Below are positions 34,212 to 43,875 of a stretch of DNA of 64,000 nucleotides, piece by piece. The number at the start of each line of letters is the position of its first letter. Position 1 is the first letter of the stretch. The notes under the pieces are model-generated. The model was not told the origin of the DNA, did not search any database, and saw nothing but the letters and a program-made list of their open reading frames with translations. The translations under genes were made by a program, and so were the position numbers. Source of the stretch: CAZVLQ01 sp964628185 (GTDB taxonomy: Bacteria > Pseudomonadota > Zetaproteobacteria > Mariprofundales > Mariprofundaceae); assembly GCA_964628185.1 (NCBI GenBank), contig CAZVLQ010000001.1, forward strand, positions 119,905 through 183,904. Reading direction: 5' to 3'.

Positions 34212-36671
34212 CTATGAGATCCCCCATGGGGATTTCCTGAGCCATTGCTCAAGTTCTTCGGACGGCATGGGTCGGCCCATGTAGTAACCCTGAGCCTTGT
34301 CGCAGCCCATGCTTGCAAGCATCCGCCAACTGTCTTCATCCTCCACGCCCTCGGCGGTGACCTCAAGGCCAAGATTGTGCGCCAGCTGGATGGTTGCCCT
34401 GACGATGGTTTTGCTTCCCTCATCCCGAAGCATGGCGCACACGAAGCTTTGATCTATCTTAAGCTCATCCACGGGCAGATCCTTGAGATAGGTCAGTGAG
34501 GAATAGCCGGTGCCGAAATCATCAATGGAAAGCGGGATGCTCATGTCGTGAATCCGGCACAGCATATCACGCGCCCGTTCTGGATCGGCCATCATGCCGG
34601 TTTCGGTGATTTCCAGCATAAAGCGATCGGGCGGCAGACCGTAGCGTTTGACAACGTCGTGGATTCGCTCGGGCAAATCCGCTTCGGTGAGGTTGCGGGC
34701 GGCCAGATTGACGGACGTGACGAGGTCAACGCCATGTTCACGCCACAGGGACGCCTGCCGCGCCCCCTCATTAAGCACCCATGCGGTGAAGGCGTGAATC
34801 AGGCCGGTTTCCTCCGCCATGGGGATAAACATGGCCGGTTGCATGAAGCCTTTCTGTGGATGCCGCCAGCGCACCAGTGCTTCCACGCCGACAATACGGC
34901 GGCGATGCATATCCACTTTCGGTTGATAGTAAAGTAGCAGCTCGTCGGACTCGATGGCGTGGCGCAATTCACCTGCCAGTGTCAGGTGCTCCGCCTGATA
35001 ACGTTCCAGATCCTCATCATAGAAAACATGACTGTGTTGCAGTCGCTTGGCTGCATCCATGGCAATTTCGGCGCGGCGCAGCACCTCTTCGCTATTGTTG
35101 CCGTGCGCGGGAAAGATGGCGATACCGATGCGTGCATCAACGTCCACGCTGTAGCGATGCAGTTGCAGGGGTTTCTCCATGCAGTCCAGCAATTTCCGCA
35201 CGACGCCGGCAATCTCTTCGGATTCCCGGATACCGGGCCAGAAAACGGCAAAAATATCACCGCCAATACGCGTCGCCACGGCTTTTCCCTTGCACATGGA
35301 TTTGAGGCGTTTGCCGGTTCTCATCAGGGCCTGATCACCGGCGGCATGGCCGAGCACTTCATTGACAGCCCTGAAGCGGTTCAGGCCAAGATAAAACAGG
35401 GTGAAGGGCATATCTTTATCAATGGCTTCATCCATGCGCATGGCCAGGGCGTGGCGGTTGGACAGGCCGGTCAGCGGATCGTGCAGCGTCATGTGCATCA
35501 GCGCCGTCTCATGCTGTTTGCGAACTGTGATGTCCTGGATTATGGCCAGGAAATGGAGGCTGTCGTCAAGTGCAATCTCCGCCACCATTATTTCAACCGG
35601 AAGGGTGTTTCCGTCTTTTCTCAGCGCTTCGAGTTCCCGTCCGCGTGTACCGATAATATGTGCCTCGCCGGTTTCAAGGTAACGCCGGATGTAGCCGTCG
35701 TGCGCACTTTTGTGGGGTTCCGGCATCAGCATACGGACGTTTTGCCCGATGACATCCGCTTCCGTATAGCCGAACAGGCGTTCCGCCCCCGGATTGAACG
35801 AGCGGATCAACCCTTTCATGTCGGCGACAATCATGGCATTGGGTGCATACTTCACAATGGCATGAATCAGTGCATTCCGGGCCTGCAATTTTTCCTGCAT
35901 GGCGTTGAATCCGACTGCCACCTCACCGAGTTCATCATGACGGGATTCCGGCAGGCGATGCGCACGATCGCCTGAACCGGCCCTTTGCATAGCCGTGCGC
36001 AATTGCGCCAGGGGTTGCAGAATCAGGCGGCCAAGCCCCAGCCACAGCAGCAGCCCGAGCAGTGATGAAACCAGGGCTGCAAGTCCCCACAGCGTATGAC
36101 GCATATCCCTGATACGTGCTTCAGCGTTGCGGGTTGAAATCTTCAATTGCAGGATGCCGCGAACGGGATTTTTATCGTAGCCGTGACACCCGGCGCAAAC
36201 CGGCTTGAAAGGAATGGGAATCAGTAACTGGAGATGGTCGGGTGCCGTCAGAACGATGCGTCTGTTCTCCGTAGCCGCCCGCCGGACGGTTGCCTGCTCC
36301 TTTTCCGAGGCATGTGCCGCGGGCAGGGCCTGCCGGTGAAAACGGTTGGCGCCGAGATAACGGTTGACCCTGTCGATCGTGCGGGTGTCGCGAAAGGCGA
36401 TGCCCCCGTCACGGCGCAGCACCTCGATACCTTCAACGCCCTGCACGCCCTGCATGCGGTTCAGCCAGTTGCGCGCCAGTGTGCCACTGCCGTTTTCCAT
36501 CAGCACATGCAGGCTGTTGACGAGCGTGGCCGCGAGCACTTCGGCCTCCTCGATTTCCTCATGGTGCAGCATTTTCGCCTCATGCCGTCCACCCCACCAT
36601 GCCACCAGCGACATGACGCTGAATAACGTAATGCCCAGTAAAATGGCCAGGCGTGTGTTAAGGCTTTTCAT
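34212..36671 (-). CDS. Heme-c-binding periplasmic sensor with HAMP-PAS-GGDEF(degenerate)-EAL: c-di-GMP phosphodiesterase
   Basis: 819 residues. TM1 is at about 7-27. The periplasmic sensor domain (30-190) holds one heme c site CAGCH (C159, C162, H163), and TM2 is at about 194-214. HAMP (214-265), PAS (270-390), GGDEF-like (395-560) and EAL (575-815) domains follow. The GGDEF signature is GGDIF (470-474) and the metal-site DxD is replaced by LGLN, so cyclase activity is unlikely. The EAL domain looks active: EAL at 597-599, SVNLAARNL, EITETG, DDFGTGYSSL, LKIDQSF and AEGVED. It probably lowers c-di-GMP in response to redox state or a heme ligand. The start overlaps pyrD (ATGA). Confidence 0.92.
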   Translation of the reverse strand: MKSLNTRLAILLGITLFSVMSLVAWWGGRHEAKMLHHEEIEEAEVLAATLVNSLHVLMENGSGTLARNWLNRMQGVQGVEGIEVLRRDGGIAFRDTRTIDRVNRYLGANRFHRQALPAAHASEKEQATVRRAATENRRIVLTAPDHLQLLIPIPFKPVCAGCHGYDKNPVRGILQLKISTRNAEARIRDMRHTLWGLAALVSSLLGLLLWLGLGRLILQPLAQLRTAMQRAGSGDRAHRLPESRHDELGEVAVGFNAMQEKLQARNALIHAIVKYAPNAMIVADMKGLIRSFNPGAERLFGYTEADVIGQNVRMLMPEPHKSAHDGYIRRYLETGEAHIIGTRGRELEALRKDGNTLPVEIMVAEIALDDSLHFLAIIQDITVRKQHETALMHMTLHDPLTGLSNRHALAMRMDEAIDKDMPFTLFYLGLNRFRAVNEVLGHAAGDQALMRTGKRLKSMCKGKAVATRIGGDIFAVFWPGIRESEEIAGVVRKLLDCMEKPLQLHRYSVDVDARIGIAIFPAHGNNSEEVLRRAEIAMDAAKRLQHSHVFYDEDLERYQAEHLTLAGELRHAIESDELLLYYQPKVDMHRRRIVGVEALVRWRHPQKGFMQPAMFIPMAEETGLIHAFTAWVLNEGARQASLWREHGVDLVTSVNLAARNLTEADLPERIHDVVKRYGLPPDRFMLEITETGMMADPERARDMLCRIHDMSIPLSIDDFGTGYSSLTYLKDLPVDELKIDQSFVCAMLRDEGSKTIVRATIQLAHNLGLEVTAEGVEDEDSWRMLASMGCDKAQGYYMGRPMPSEELEQWLRKSPWGIS

Positions 36672-37639
36672 GCCGGACTTTCTGTTTCCATGCTGCCCGT
36701 CAGTTCTCCATAGCCTGGCATTCGATGCCGTTTCAGGTAATCGGCAAGTCCGTTCAGCACCTTCTTCGGCAACAGGGGGTCATAAAACAGGCCGGTGCCG
36801 AGGCCGATGGCATCAGCACCCGCGATAGCGAACTCAATGGCATCACGGGCCGAGTTTACACCTCCCTGGCCGAGGATCGGGATACCGAGTCTCGCGGCAA
36901 CCAGCCGGGTCTGATGGATTTTCCACAGGGCCACCGGCTTGATGGCCGGGCCGGAAAGTCCGCCGGAGATATTGGCCAGCACGGGCCGACGTGTTTCAAT
37001 GTCCACGGCCATGCCAACCAGCGTATTGATGACGGACAATGCGTCCGTACCGGCCTCGATCACCCGTCTTGCAGTTTCACCGATATCGGCATTGTTGGGT
37101 GAAAGCTTGGTAATCAGCGGTTTCTTTGTCATCGGACGCATGGCTTCCACGACCTTCGCCGCCATAACCGGATCGTTGCCGAAATGTACGCCGCCTTCCT
37201 TCACGTTGGGGCAGGAAATATTGATTTCCATGGCCGTGACCGGTGAATCATCAAAGATGCGGGCCACTTCAGCGTACTCCTCGACGGAGGCGCCGTTCAC
37301 ATTGGCCCAGAACTGAGTCTCATCATGCGGCAGACGGGGCAGGATGTGATCGACGACATGTCGCGCACCGGGATTTTGCAGGCCGATAGCGTTGAGCATG
37401 CCGGCGGGGGTTTCAAAGACGCGATGCGGCGCATTGCCGGGGCGTGGATTCAGCGTTGTGCCCTTCAGAATGACAGCGCCGATATCCCGGTTGGAGTATC
37501 CCTCGATACGCGTGTATTCATCACCGAAACCGACACAACCTGAGAGCAGCACGACGGGTGATTGCAACATGAGCCCGGCGAAGGAGACGGAAAGGTCAGG
37601 GTTTTTCTCCATACGTTGTTTTCTTCCGGCTTCTGTCAT
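36668..37639 (-). CDS. pyrD: Dihydroorotate dehydrogenase, class 1B-like catalytic subunit
   Basis: 323 residues. Oxidises dihydroorotate to orotate in pyrimidine synthesis. FMN TIM barrel with SPVVLLSGCVGFGDEY, GLQNPG, the catalytic cysteine in MEINISCPNVKEGG, TKLSPNNADI, VINTLVGMAVD, LSGPAIKPVAL and GQGGVNSARDAIEF. The catalytic Cys marks class 1 rather than the membrane class 2 enzyme common in gammaproteobacteria, and the length fits 1B, which normally pairs with PyrK. No pyrK is in this window. ATG 37612 (MEKNPDLSV) is an alternative start. It overlaps both neighbours, forming an operon with the stress protein gene and the c-di-GMP gene. Confidence 0.9.
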   Translation of the reverse strand: MTEAGRKQRMEKNPDLSVSFAGLMLQSPVVLLSGCVGFGDEYTRIEGYSNRDIGAVILKGTTLNPRPGNAPHRVFETPAGMLNAIGLQNPGARHVVDHILPRLPHDETQFWANVNGASVEEYAEVARIFDDSPVTAMEINISCPNVKEGGVHFGNDPVMAAKVVEAMRPMTKKPLITKLSPNNADIGETARRVIEAGTDALSVINTLVGMAVDIETRRPVLANISGGLSGPAIKPVALWKIHQTRLVAARLGIPILGQGGVNSARDAIEFAIAGADAIGLGTGLFYDPLLPKKVLNGLADYLKRHRMPGYGELTGSMETESPA

Positions 37640-38109
37640 CTATCTCCCGTTTTCCGATCATTCTTCGGTTTGATAACCAGCACATCGCAGGCCGACTCAC
37701 GCACTACGCGTTCGGCGGTGGAACCGAGCAGGATATGCATTAATCCCGTGCGCCCATGGCTGCCGATGACGATCAGGTCCGCCTTGATACTTCTGGCGAC
37801 TTCGGCAATGGTGTCGGCGGGACGGGCGGGGCTTTCCTCAACACGGGTATGGACATGGATTTCCCTGCCAAGGCCGGATGCGAGCTCGGCGATTTTTTCC
37901 TTGCCCGACGCCAGCAGTTGCAGGGAAAAACCTTCCATGGGCGGGAGCATCATTTCCGGCATTTCAGCGTAATACGCCTGTGTGGCGACAATGTGCAGCA
38001 GGTGTAGCTCGGCCTTGTACTGGCGGGCCAGTCCCGATGCCGCATGCACGGCGGCAGCGGCTGGTTTGGAAAAATCGGTGGGGGCGAGTATGCATTGGTA
38101 TCCGGGCAT
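37636..38109 (-). CDS. Universal stress protein family
   Basis: 157 residues, one UspA domain. N-terminal CILAPTDFSKPAAAAVHAA with the nucleotide-contact aspartate, and the C-terminal ATP-binding motif GSHGRTGLMHILLGSTAERVV (Gx2Gx9GST) followed by CDVLVIK. It therefore belongs to the ATP-binding class. The stop overlaps the pyrD start, so it leads the Usp-pyrD-c-di-GMP transcript. Confidence 0.93.
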   Translation of the reverse strand: MPGYQCILAPTDFSKPAAAAVHAASGLARQYKAELHLLHIVATQAYYAEMPEMMLPPMEGFSLQLLASGKEKIAELASGLGREIHVHTRVEESPARPADTIAEVARSIKADLIVIGSHGRTGLMHILLGSTAERVVRESACDVLVIKPKNDRKTGDR

Positions 38110-38147
38110 GGCAGTTGTTCCTCCGCTTGGTCTAGCCTGTCGCCATT

Positions 38148-38229
38148 ATAGCAGGGATCAGGGATCAGGGGACCTCAGCACTCATCCCTCACGTCTTCCG
38201 TCTCATCTCCCTACCTCAGTCCTCAGTCC
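38148..38229. repeat. Short tandem repeats between metH and the Usp gene
   Basis: Repeats of GGGATCA and TCAGTCC (three consecutive CAGTCCT units near 38215-38235, running into the metH 3' end) fill the gap. Same general class as the ACTGATA/ATTGGTA arrays elsewhere. Confidence 0.5.
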
Positions 38230-41200
38230 TCAGTCCTTTATTTTCACCCTGCCTTTGTACCCCAGCACGGGCGCGAGCCAGCGTTCGGCTTCCTCGATGC
38301 TCATTTCCTTGCGCCGGGCATAATCTTTCACCTGATCCCGCCCTATTTTTCCAACCGTAAAATAATGCGCTTCTGGATGGGCGAAATACAATCCGGAAAC
38401 GGCGGATGCGGGCCACATGGCGTAGGATTCGGTCAATTTCATGTCAATACCGGCTTCCACGTTCAGCAGTCGCCATAATGTGCCTTTTTCCGTATGTTCG
38501 GGGCAGGCCGGGTAACCGGCGGCGGGGCGGATGCCCTGATATTTCTCATGGATCATCTCACCAAGACCGAGTTTTTCATCCGTAGCATAACCCCACCACT
38601 GCCTGCGCACATCCCGGTGCAGCATTTCAGCCAGGGCTTCGGCCAGGCGGTCCGCGAGTACCTTCAGCATGATGGCCGTATAATCATCGTGCCTTGCCTT
38701 AAACTCGGCGGCTTTTTCATCAGCACCGAAAATCCCCACGGCAAAGCCGCCGATATGGTCGGATACGCCCGCATCGGCGGGGGCGATGAAATCAGCGAGA
38801 CAAAGATTGGCGCGGGCGTCTTTCTTGTCCTGCTGCTGGCGCAGGAAGTGGAAGCGGGCGGCCTCCATGCTGTGTACCTCGTCATCAAACACCACGACAC
38901 TGTCATCCTCGGTCGAAACAGCCGGGAAAAGCCCGAACGCCGCACGCGCCTCAAACCAGTCTTCGGCAATAATGGTGTCCAGCCAGTGCTGCGCTTCGGC
39001 GTAAATCTTGCGGGCCTGTTCCCCTTTTTGCGGATCATCCAGAATGCGCGGATAGGCCCCGCGAATTTCCCAAGCCGAGAAAAAGGGCGACCAGTCAATA
39101 AATTCCCGGATTTTTTCCAGAGGAATTGCTTTCAACGCGTGCACACCCGGTCGTGCCGGCGGGGGCGGCGTTCGCGACCGGTCCGGATACGCGCGCCGGG
39201 CGCGGGCTTTGCCGAGCGGCAGCAGTTTGACGGCCCTGTCACGTCCTGCATGAAAGGTGCGTAATTTTTCATATTCGGTCTGGATACCCGCCAGGAATTC
39301 CCGGCGCTGTTCCGCGCTGACCAGATTCAGCGCCACGCCCACGGCCCGCGAGGCATCCTTGACCCAGACCGCCGGATGGCGGTACTCCGGTGCAATTTTC
39401 ACGGCCGTATGGGCCTTGCTGGTGGTGGCGCCGCCGATCATGAGGGGAATGGTGAGGCCGAGGCGCTGCATTTCGCTGGCTACATGCGCCATTTCGTCCA
39501 GCGATGGCGTGATCAGTCCGGAAAGACCGATAATATCCGCCTTGTGCTCTTTGGCCGCCTGCAGGATGGTTGCCGCCGGCGTCATGACGCCGAGATCAAT
39601 AACCTCGAAGTTGTTGCACTGCAACACCACGCCGACGATATTTTTGCCGATATCGTGCACGTCTCCCTTGACCGTGGCCATGATCACCCGGCCGGCGGTC
39701 GTTGCATCCCCGGATTTTTCCGCTTCGATATAGGGGAGCAGTACGGCCACGGCCTTTTTCATCACGCGAGCGGACTTCACCACCTGGGGAAGAAACATTC
39801 TGCCGTCCCCGAACAGGTCGCCGACGATATTCATGCCGTCCATCAGCGGTCCCTCGATGACCTCGATCGGCCGCTCAAATTGCCGGCGCGCTTCCTCGGT
39901 GTCGGCCTCGACAAAGGCGTCAATGCCCTTGACCAGCGCATGCTCCAGTCTTTTGGCCACCGGCCAGTTCCGCCACTCGAGGTCATCCTTTCTGGCCCGC
40001 ACGCCTTCTCCGCGATAATTTTCCGCGATCTCCAGCAGCCTTTCCGTCGCATCGGACCGGCGGTTGAGCACGATGTCCTCGACCCGTTCACGCAAATCCT
40101 TCGGCAGTTCGTCATATACGGCCAGCTGGCCCGCGTTAACGATACCCATGTCCATGCCCGCCTTGACGGCGTGATAGAGGAAGACGGCGTGGATGGCTTC
40201 GCGTACCGGATTGTTGCCCCTGAAGGAAAATGACACGTTGGATACGCCGCCCGAAACCAGTGCATGGGGAAGATGTTGTTTGATCCATCTGGTGGCCTCG
40301 ATAAAGTCCACGGCATAGTTGTCGTGTTCGGGAATGCCGGTAGCGATGGCGAAGATATTGGGATCGAAAATAATATCCTCCGGCGGGAATCCGGCCTGGC
40401 GGGTTAAAATATTGTAGGAACGCTTACAGATGCGGATTTTGCGCTCATAGGTATCCGCCTGGCCGTCTTCGTCGAAGGCCATGACGATCACCGCCGCACC
40501 ATACAGGCGTATTTTTCCGGCCCGCGCGATAAAGGCTTCCTCGCCTTCCTTCAGCGAGATTGAATTCACGACGCCCTTGCCCTGAAGGCATTTCAGGCCG
40601 GTTTCGATGATGTCCCATCTGGAGGAATCGAGCATGACGGGCACCTTTGAAATATCGGGCTCGCCGGCAATAAGATTGAGGAAGGTGCGCATGGCGGCGG
40701 CGCCGTCGAGCATGGCCTCGTCCATATTGATATCAATCATCTGGGCGCCGTTCTCCACCTGGTCGCGGCAGACATCCAGCGCGGTTTCATAGTCGCCGCT
40801 TAGAATCAGCCGCTTGAAACGGGCCGATCCCGTCACATTGGCGCGCTCGCCGACATTGACGAAGAGGGAATCCTTGCCGATATGCAGGGGCTCCAGGCCG
40901 GACAGCCGGCATTCGTGCGGCAGTTCGGGTGGCCTGCGCGGCGGAATGTTGTGGACCGCCGCGGCCATGGCCCGGATGTGTTCCGGCGTGGTGCCGCAGC
41001 AGCCACCCACGATATTGAGAAAACCGGATTCGGCCCACTCGCGGATTTCAGCGGCCATCATCTCCGGCGTTTCATCATAGCCGCCAAAGGCATTGGGCAG
41101 GCCGGCATTGGGATGGGCGTTGATGCAGCAGGGAACGCAGACCGACAGTTCTTCCACATACTGGCGCAGTTCTTTCGGCCCCAGGGCGCAGTTCAGGCCG

Positions 41201-41940
41201 AAGGACAACGCATCGGCATGCGCAAGCGAATCATAGAAGGCGGTGGCGGTCTGGCCGGAGAGCATTCGTCCCGAGGCGTCGGTGATCGTACCGGAAATCA
41301 TGATGGGCAGGGCGTGGCCGGTGGCCTCAAAAAATGATTTGACGGCGAATACCGCCGCCTTGGCGTTCAGGGTGTCAAACACGGTTTCGATCAGGATGAT
41401 ATCCGCACCACCGTCAGTCAGGCCCCTTATCGCCTCGGCGTAGGCCTCGGCCAGGGCGTCGAAGGTAATATTGCGGAAGCCGGGATCGTTCACATCCGGG
41501 GAAATGGAGGCGGTGCGGTTGGTGGGGCCGAGTACACCGGCCACGAAACGAGGTCGTTGCTGAGTGGCGGCCGCATCCGCCGCCTTGCGCGCCAGTTGCG
41601 CGCCGGTCCGGTTCAGTTCATAAACCAGCGATTCCATACCGTAGTCGGCCTGGGCGACGGACGTGCTGTTGAAGGTATTGGTTTCAATGATATCCGCGCC
41701 GGCGGCAAGGTAGGCCGCATGGATATCGTGAATGATGCCCGGCTGCGTCAGTGAGAGCAGGTCGTTGTTGCCCTTGAGCGGCTGTTCCCAGTCCGCAAAG
41801 CGTGTGCCGCGGTAGCCGGTTTCATCCAGGTTGTGGCGCTGGATCATCGTGCCCATGGCTCCGTCCAGTACGAGGATGCGTTCCGCCAGCAGCCGCCTGA
41901 GCTCGTTTCCGATTTTCGGGCGAGGGGTGTGCGTGGACAT
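38230..41940 (-). CDS. metH: Cobalamin-dependent methionine synthase
   Basis: 1236 residues. Transfers methyl from 5-methyltetrahydrofolate to homocysteine. The four modules are visible in order. The homocysteine domain (about 10-345) has LVLDGAMGTMIQ and zinc ligands in FGLNCALGPKE and GGCCGTTPEHI. The pterin domain (about 355-640) has NVGERANVTGSARF. The cobalamin domain carries VKGDVHDIGKNIV with the axial histidine and MTPAATILQAAKEHKADIIGLSGLI. The SAM-dependent reactivation domain ends near the C-terminus. ATG 41940 shares a base with the prfC stop (TAATG). It lies divergent from the SAM riboswitch-controlled operon on the far side of prfC. Confidence 0.97.
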   Translation of the reverse strand: MSTHTPRPKIGNELRRLLAERILVLDGAMGTMIQRHNLDETGYRGTRFADWEQPLKGNNDLLSLTQPGIIHDIHAAYLAAGADIIETNTFNSTSVAQADYGMESLVYELNRTGAQLARKAADAAATQQRPRFVAGVLGPTNRTASISPDVNDPGFRNITFDALAEAYAEAIRGLTDGGADIILIETVFDTLNAKAAVFAVKSFFEATGHALPIMISGTITDASGRMLSGQTATAFYDSLAHADALSFGLNCALGPKELRQYVEELSVCVPCCINAHPNAGLPNAFGGYDETPEMMAAEIREWAESGFLNIVGGCCGTTPEHIRAMAAAVHNIPPRRPPELPHECRLSGLEPLHIGKDSLFVNVGERANVTGSARFKRLILSGDYETALDVCRDQVENGAQMIDINMDEAMLDGAAAMRTFLNLIAGEPDISKVPVMLDSSRWDIIETGLKCLQGKGVVNSISLKEGEEAFIARAGKIRLYGAAVIVMAFDEDGQADTYERKIRICKRSYNILTRQAGFPPEDIIFDPNIFAIATGIPEHDNYAVDFIEATRWIKQHLPHALVSGGVSNVSFSFRGNNPVREAIHAVFLYHAVKAGMDMGIVNAGQLAVYDELPKDLRERVEDIVLNRRSDATERLLEIAENYRGEGVRARKDDLEWRNWPVAKRLEHALVKGIDAFVEADTEEARRQFERPIEVIEGPLMDGMNIVGDLFGDGRMFLPQVVKSARVMKKAVAVLLPYIEAEKSGDATTAGRVIMATVKGDVHDIGKNIVGVVLQCNNFEVIDLGVMTPAATILQAAKEHKADIIGLSGLITPSLDEMAHVASEMQRLGLTIPLMIGGATTSKAHTAVKIAPEYRHPAVWVKDASRAVGVALNLVSAEQRREFLAGIQTEYEKLRTFHAGRDRAVKLLPLGKARARRAYPDRSRTPPPPARPGVHALKAIPLEKIREFIDWSPFFSAWEIRGAYPRILDDPQKGEQARKIYAEAQHWLDTIIAEDWFEARAAFGLFPAVSTEDDSVVVFDDEVHSMEAARFHFLRQQQDKKDARANLCLADFIAPADAGVSDHIGGFAVGIFGADEKAAEFKARHDDYTAIMLKVLADRLAEALAEMLHRDVRRQWWGYATDEKLGLGEMIHEKYQGIRPAAGYPACPEHTEKGTLWRLLNVEAGIDMKLTESYAMWPASAVSGLYFAHPEAHYFTVGKIGRDQVKDYARRKEMSIEEAERWLAPVLGYKGRVKIKD

Positions 41941-43535
41941 TACCGGTGCTCCCGGGTTTTGCGGAAGATAATGTCCGGCCACTGCTCTTCGGTGTATTTG
42001 AGCTTCCAGGCGCCGGGCGCCAGGTAGGCGAGACAGCCCTCACTGTCCAGGGCAAGACCGGCTTCAAATACACGACGAAATTCAGCCAGTTTTTTTTCAT
42101 CCGGACAGGAAACCCAGCGTGCCGTCTGAAAATCGGTAGCGACATAATCGGCATCCACACCGTATTCGCTTTTCAGACGTTCGACGGTGACGTCAAATTG
42201 CAGCGTACCCACCGCACCCAGCAGATAGTCGCCTCCCAACAGCGTTTTGAACACCTGCACCGCGCCTTCTTCGGAAAGTTGCGCAAGCCCCTTGTGCAAT
42301 TGCTTGCGTTTCATCGGGTCGCGCAGGCGAACCCGCCGGAACATCTCCGGTGCAAAGTTCGGAATGCCCGTGAAGCTCAGGGATTCACCGGATGTCAGGG
42401 AATCGCCGATTCTGATGGTGCCATGATTGTGTATGCCGATAATGTCACCGGGATACGCCTCTTCGACGTGGCTGCGGTCCTGGGCCATGAAAATCGTGGC
42501 GTTGGCAATCCTGATATTCTTGCCGGTACGCAGGTGGCGCACGCTCATCCCCCTGCTGAACTTGCCCGAACAGACCCGAAAAAACGCGATTCGGTCGCGA
42601 TGAGCCGGATCCATATTGGCCTGAATTTTGAAAGCAAAGGCCGAAAATTTCTTTTCTTCCGGCCTGACCGTGCGTTCAACCGCATGTCTGGCGCCCGGGG
42701 GCGGGGCCAGCTCCACAAATGCATCCAGCAGTTCCCTGACGCCGAAGTTGTTGATGGCGCTGCCAAAGAACACGGGTGTCTGGGCGCCGTTGAGAAAATG
42801 GGACAATGCAAACGGATTGGCGGCGCCTTCCAGCAGTTCAATCTCTTCACGCAGCTCATCGGCCTGGGAGCCAAGCAGTGCATCCAGTCTCGGATCATGC
42901 AGGTCGGCAATATGTACGGTTTCAAAGCTGCGAGTGTCGGCGCCGGCGCTAAAAAGATTCAGCTCCTTTCTGTACAGATTGTATACGCCCCTGAAGGATT
43001 TGCCCATGCCGATCGGCCAGGACATCGGCGTGCATTCGATCTGCAATTTATCTTCGATTTCGGCAAGCAGATCCAGCGGCTCCAGCCCCTCGCGGTCGAG
43101 CTTGTTGATGAATGTGACAATGGGGGTATTGCGCATGCGGCATACCTCCATCAGTTTTCCGGTTTGCGGCTCCACGCCTTTTCCTGAATCGATGACCATC
43201 ATGGCGGAATCGACGGCGGTAAGCACGCGGTAGGTATCCTCGGAAAAATCCTGGTGGCCGGGGGTGTCAAGCAGGTTGATTTCGTATTCCTTTCCAGCAC
43301 TGCGGTAATTGAACTTCATTACCGAAGAAGCCACGGAGATACCGCGCTCCCGTTCAATTTTCATCCAGTCGCTGGTGGCATGGCGGGCGGCTTTTCTGGC
43401 CCTGACGGCACCGGCCATCTGAATGGCGCCGCCAAACATCAGCAGCTTTTCCGTCAGCGTTGTTTTGCCGGCATCCGGATGGGAAATAATGCCAAAGGTG
43501 CGGCGTTTTTTAATTTCAGTCTTCAGATTCATCAT
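41940..43535 (-). CDS. prfC: Peptide chain release factor 3
   Basis: 531 residues. GTPase that recycles RF1/RF2. P-loop SHPDAGKTT (18-26), DTPGHQDFSEDTYRVL, NKLDREG, and the RF3-specific C-terminal half with LQFDVTVERLKSEYGVDA and APGAWKLKYTEEQWPDI. ATG 43535 (or the adjacent 43532) matches the family start MxxLKTEIKKRRTF; a longer frame runs into the riboswitch region and is rejected. It is co-transcribed with metH. Confidence 0.96.
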   Translation of the reverse strand: MMNLKTEIKKRRTFGIISHPDAGKTTLTEKLLMFGGAIQMAGAVRARKAARHATSDWMKIERERGISVASSVMKFNYRSAGKEYEINLLDTPGHQDFSEDTYRVLTAVDSAMMVIDSGKGVEPQTGKLMEVCRMRNTPIVTFINKLDREGLEPLDLLAEIEDKLQIECTPMSWPIGMGKSFRGVYNLYRKELNLFSAGADTRSFETVHIADLHDPRLDALLGSQADELREEIELLEGAANPFALSHFLNGAQTPVFFGSAINNFGVRELLDAFVELAPPPGARHAVERTVRPEEKKFSAFAFKIQANMDPAHRDRIAFFRVCSGKFSRGMSVRHLRTGKNIRIANATIFMAQDRSHVEEAYPGDIIGIHNHGTIRIGDSLTSGESLSFTGIPNFAPEMFRRVRLRDPMKRKQLHKGLAQLSEEGAVQVFKTLLGGDYLLGAVGTLQFDVTVERLKSEYGVDADYVATDFQTARWVSCPDEKKLAEFRRVFEAGLALDSEGCLAYLAPGAWKLKYTEEQWPDIIFRKTREHR

Positions 43536-43581
43536 TAAAGTCGGCGCAGTGTAGCGGATTCCCTCTGTCTTGTGGATATAC

Positions 43582-43609
43582 TTGCATTTGGCTGTGAGGG
43601 TGCTATAAA
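43582..43609 (+). promoter_or_regulatory. Likely sigma-70 promoter of the riboswitch-controlled sulfur operon
   Basis: TTGCAT (43582-43587), a 16 bp spacer and an extended -10 TGcTATAAA (TATAAA at 43604-43609). Predicted transcription start near 43616, just upstream of the SAM aptamer. Confidence 0.55.
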
Positions 43610-43631
43610 TCGGCACTGAAAATTTGATCCG

Positions 43632-43759
43632 GCTTTATCAAGAGCAGTGGAGGGTGCAGGCCCTGTGAAACTGCGGCAACCGGCCAGGAGCGCATTGCGC
43701 ATCCGTGGCGCCCGGTGCCAACGCCTGCCTTGCCCGCAAACGGCAAGGAGCGATAAAGC
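43632..43759 (+). ncRNA. SAM-I (S-box) riboswitch aptamer
   Basis: P1 is an 8 bp stem, GCTTTATC (43632-43639) with GATAAAGC (43752-43759). The junction and core sequences match the S-box consensus: AAGAGCAGTGGAGGG, GGCCCTGTGAAAC, CGGCAACC, then CGGTGCCAACGCC, and a P4 hairpin CTTGCC/GGCAAG ending in GGAGC. The 3' strand of P1 continues into TAAAGCGCGGTTGT (43754-43767), which can pair (13 of 14 positions) with ACAACCTCGCTTTA (43795-43808), the 5' arm of the terminator. SAM binding holds P1 closed and frees the terminator, switching the operon off. Confidence 0.93.
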
Positions 43760-43796
43760 GCGGTTGTACCCTGTTCGCGGACACCAACGCGCATAC

Positions 43797-43830
43797 AACC
43801 TCGCTTTAGACAGGCGGGGTTTCTTTTTTT
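43797..43830 (+). terminator. Intrinsic terminator of the SAM-I riboswitch
   Basis: AACCTCGC (43797-43804) pairs with GCGGGGTT (43814-43821) through an 8 bp stem with one G-T pair and a 9-base loop, followed by TCTTTTTTT. It overlaps the antiterminator sequence and lies 45 bp before the thrC-like start codon. Confidence 0.88.
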
Positions 43831-43875
43831 ACCCGTTTTTCTTGATATGGTCCGCCGGGATGACGGAGTGGAAGG

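Noticed and set aside
41946..43187. A 413-codon plus-strand frame opposite prfC
   Set aside because: Antisense shadow; prfC shows all RF3 motifs.
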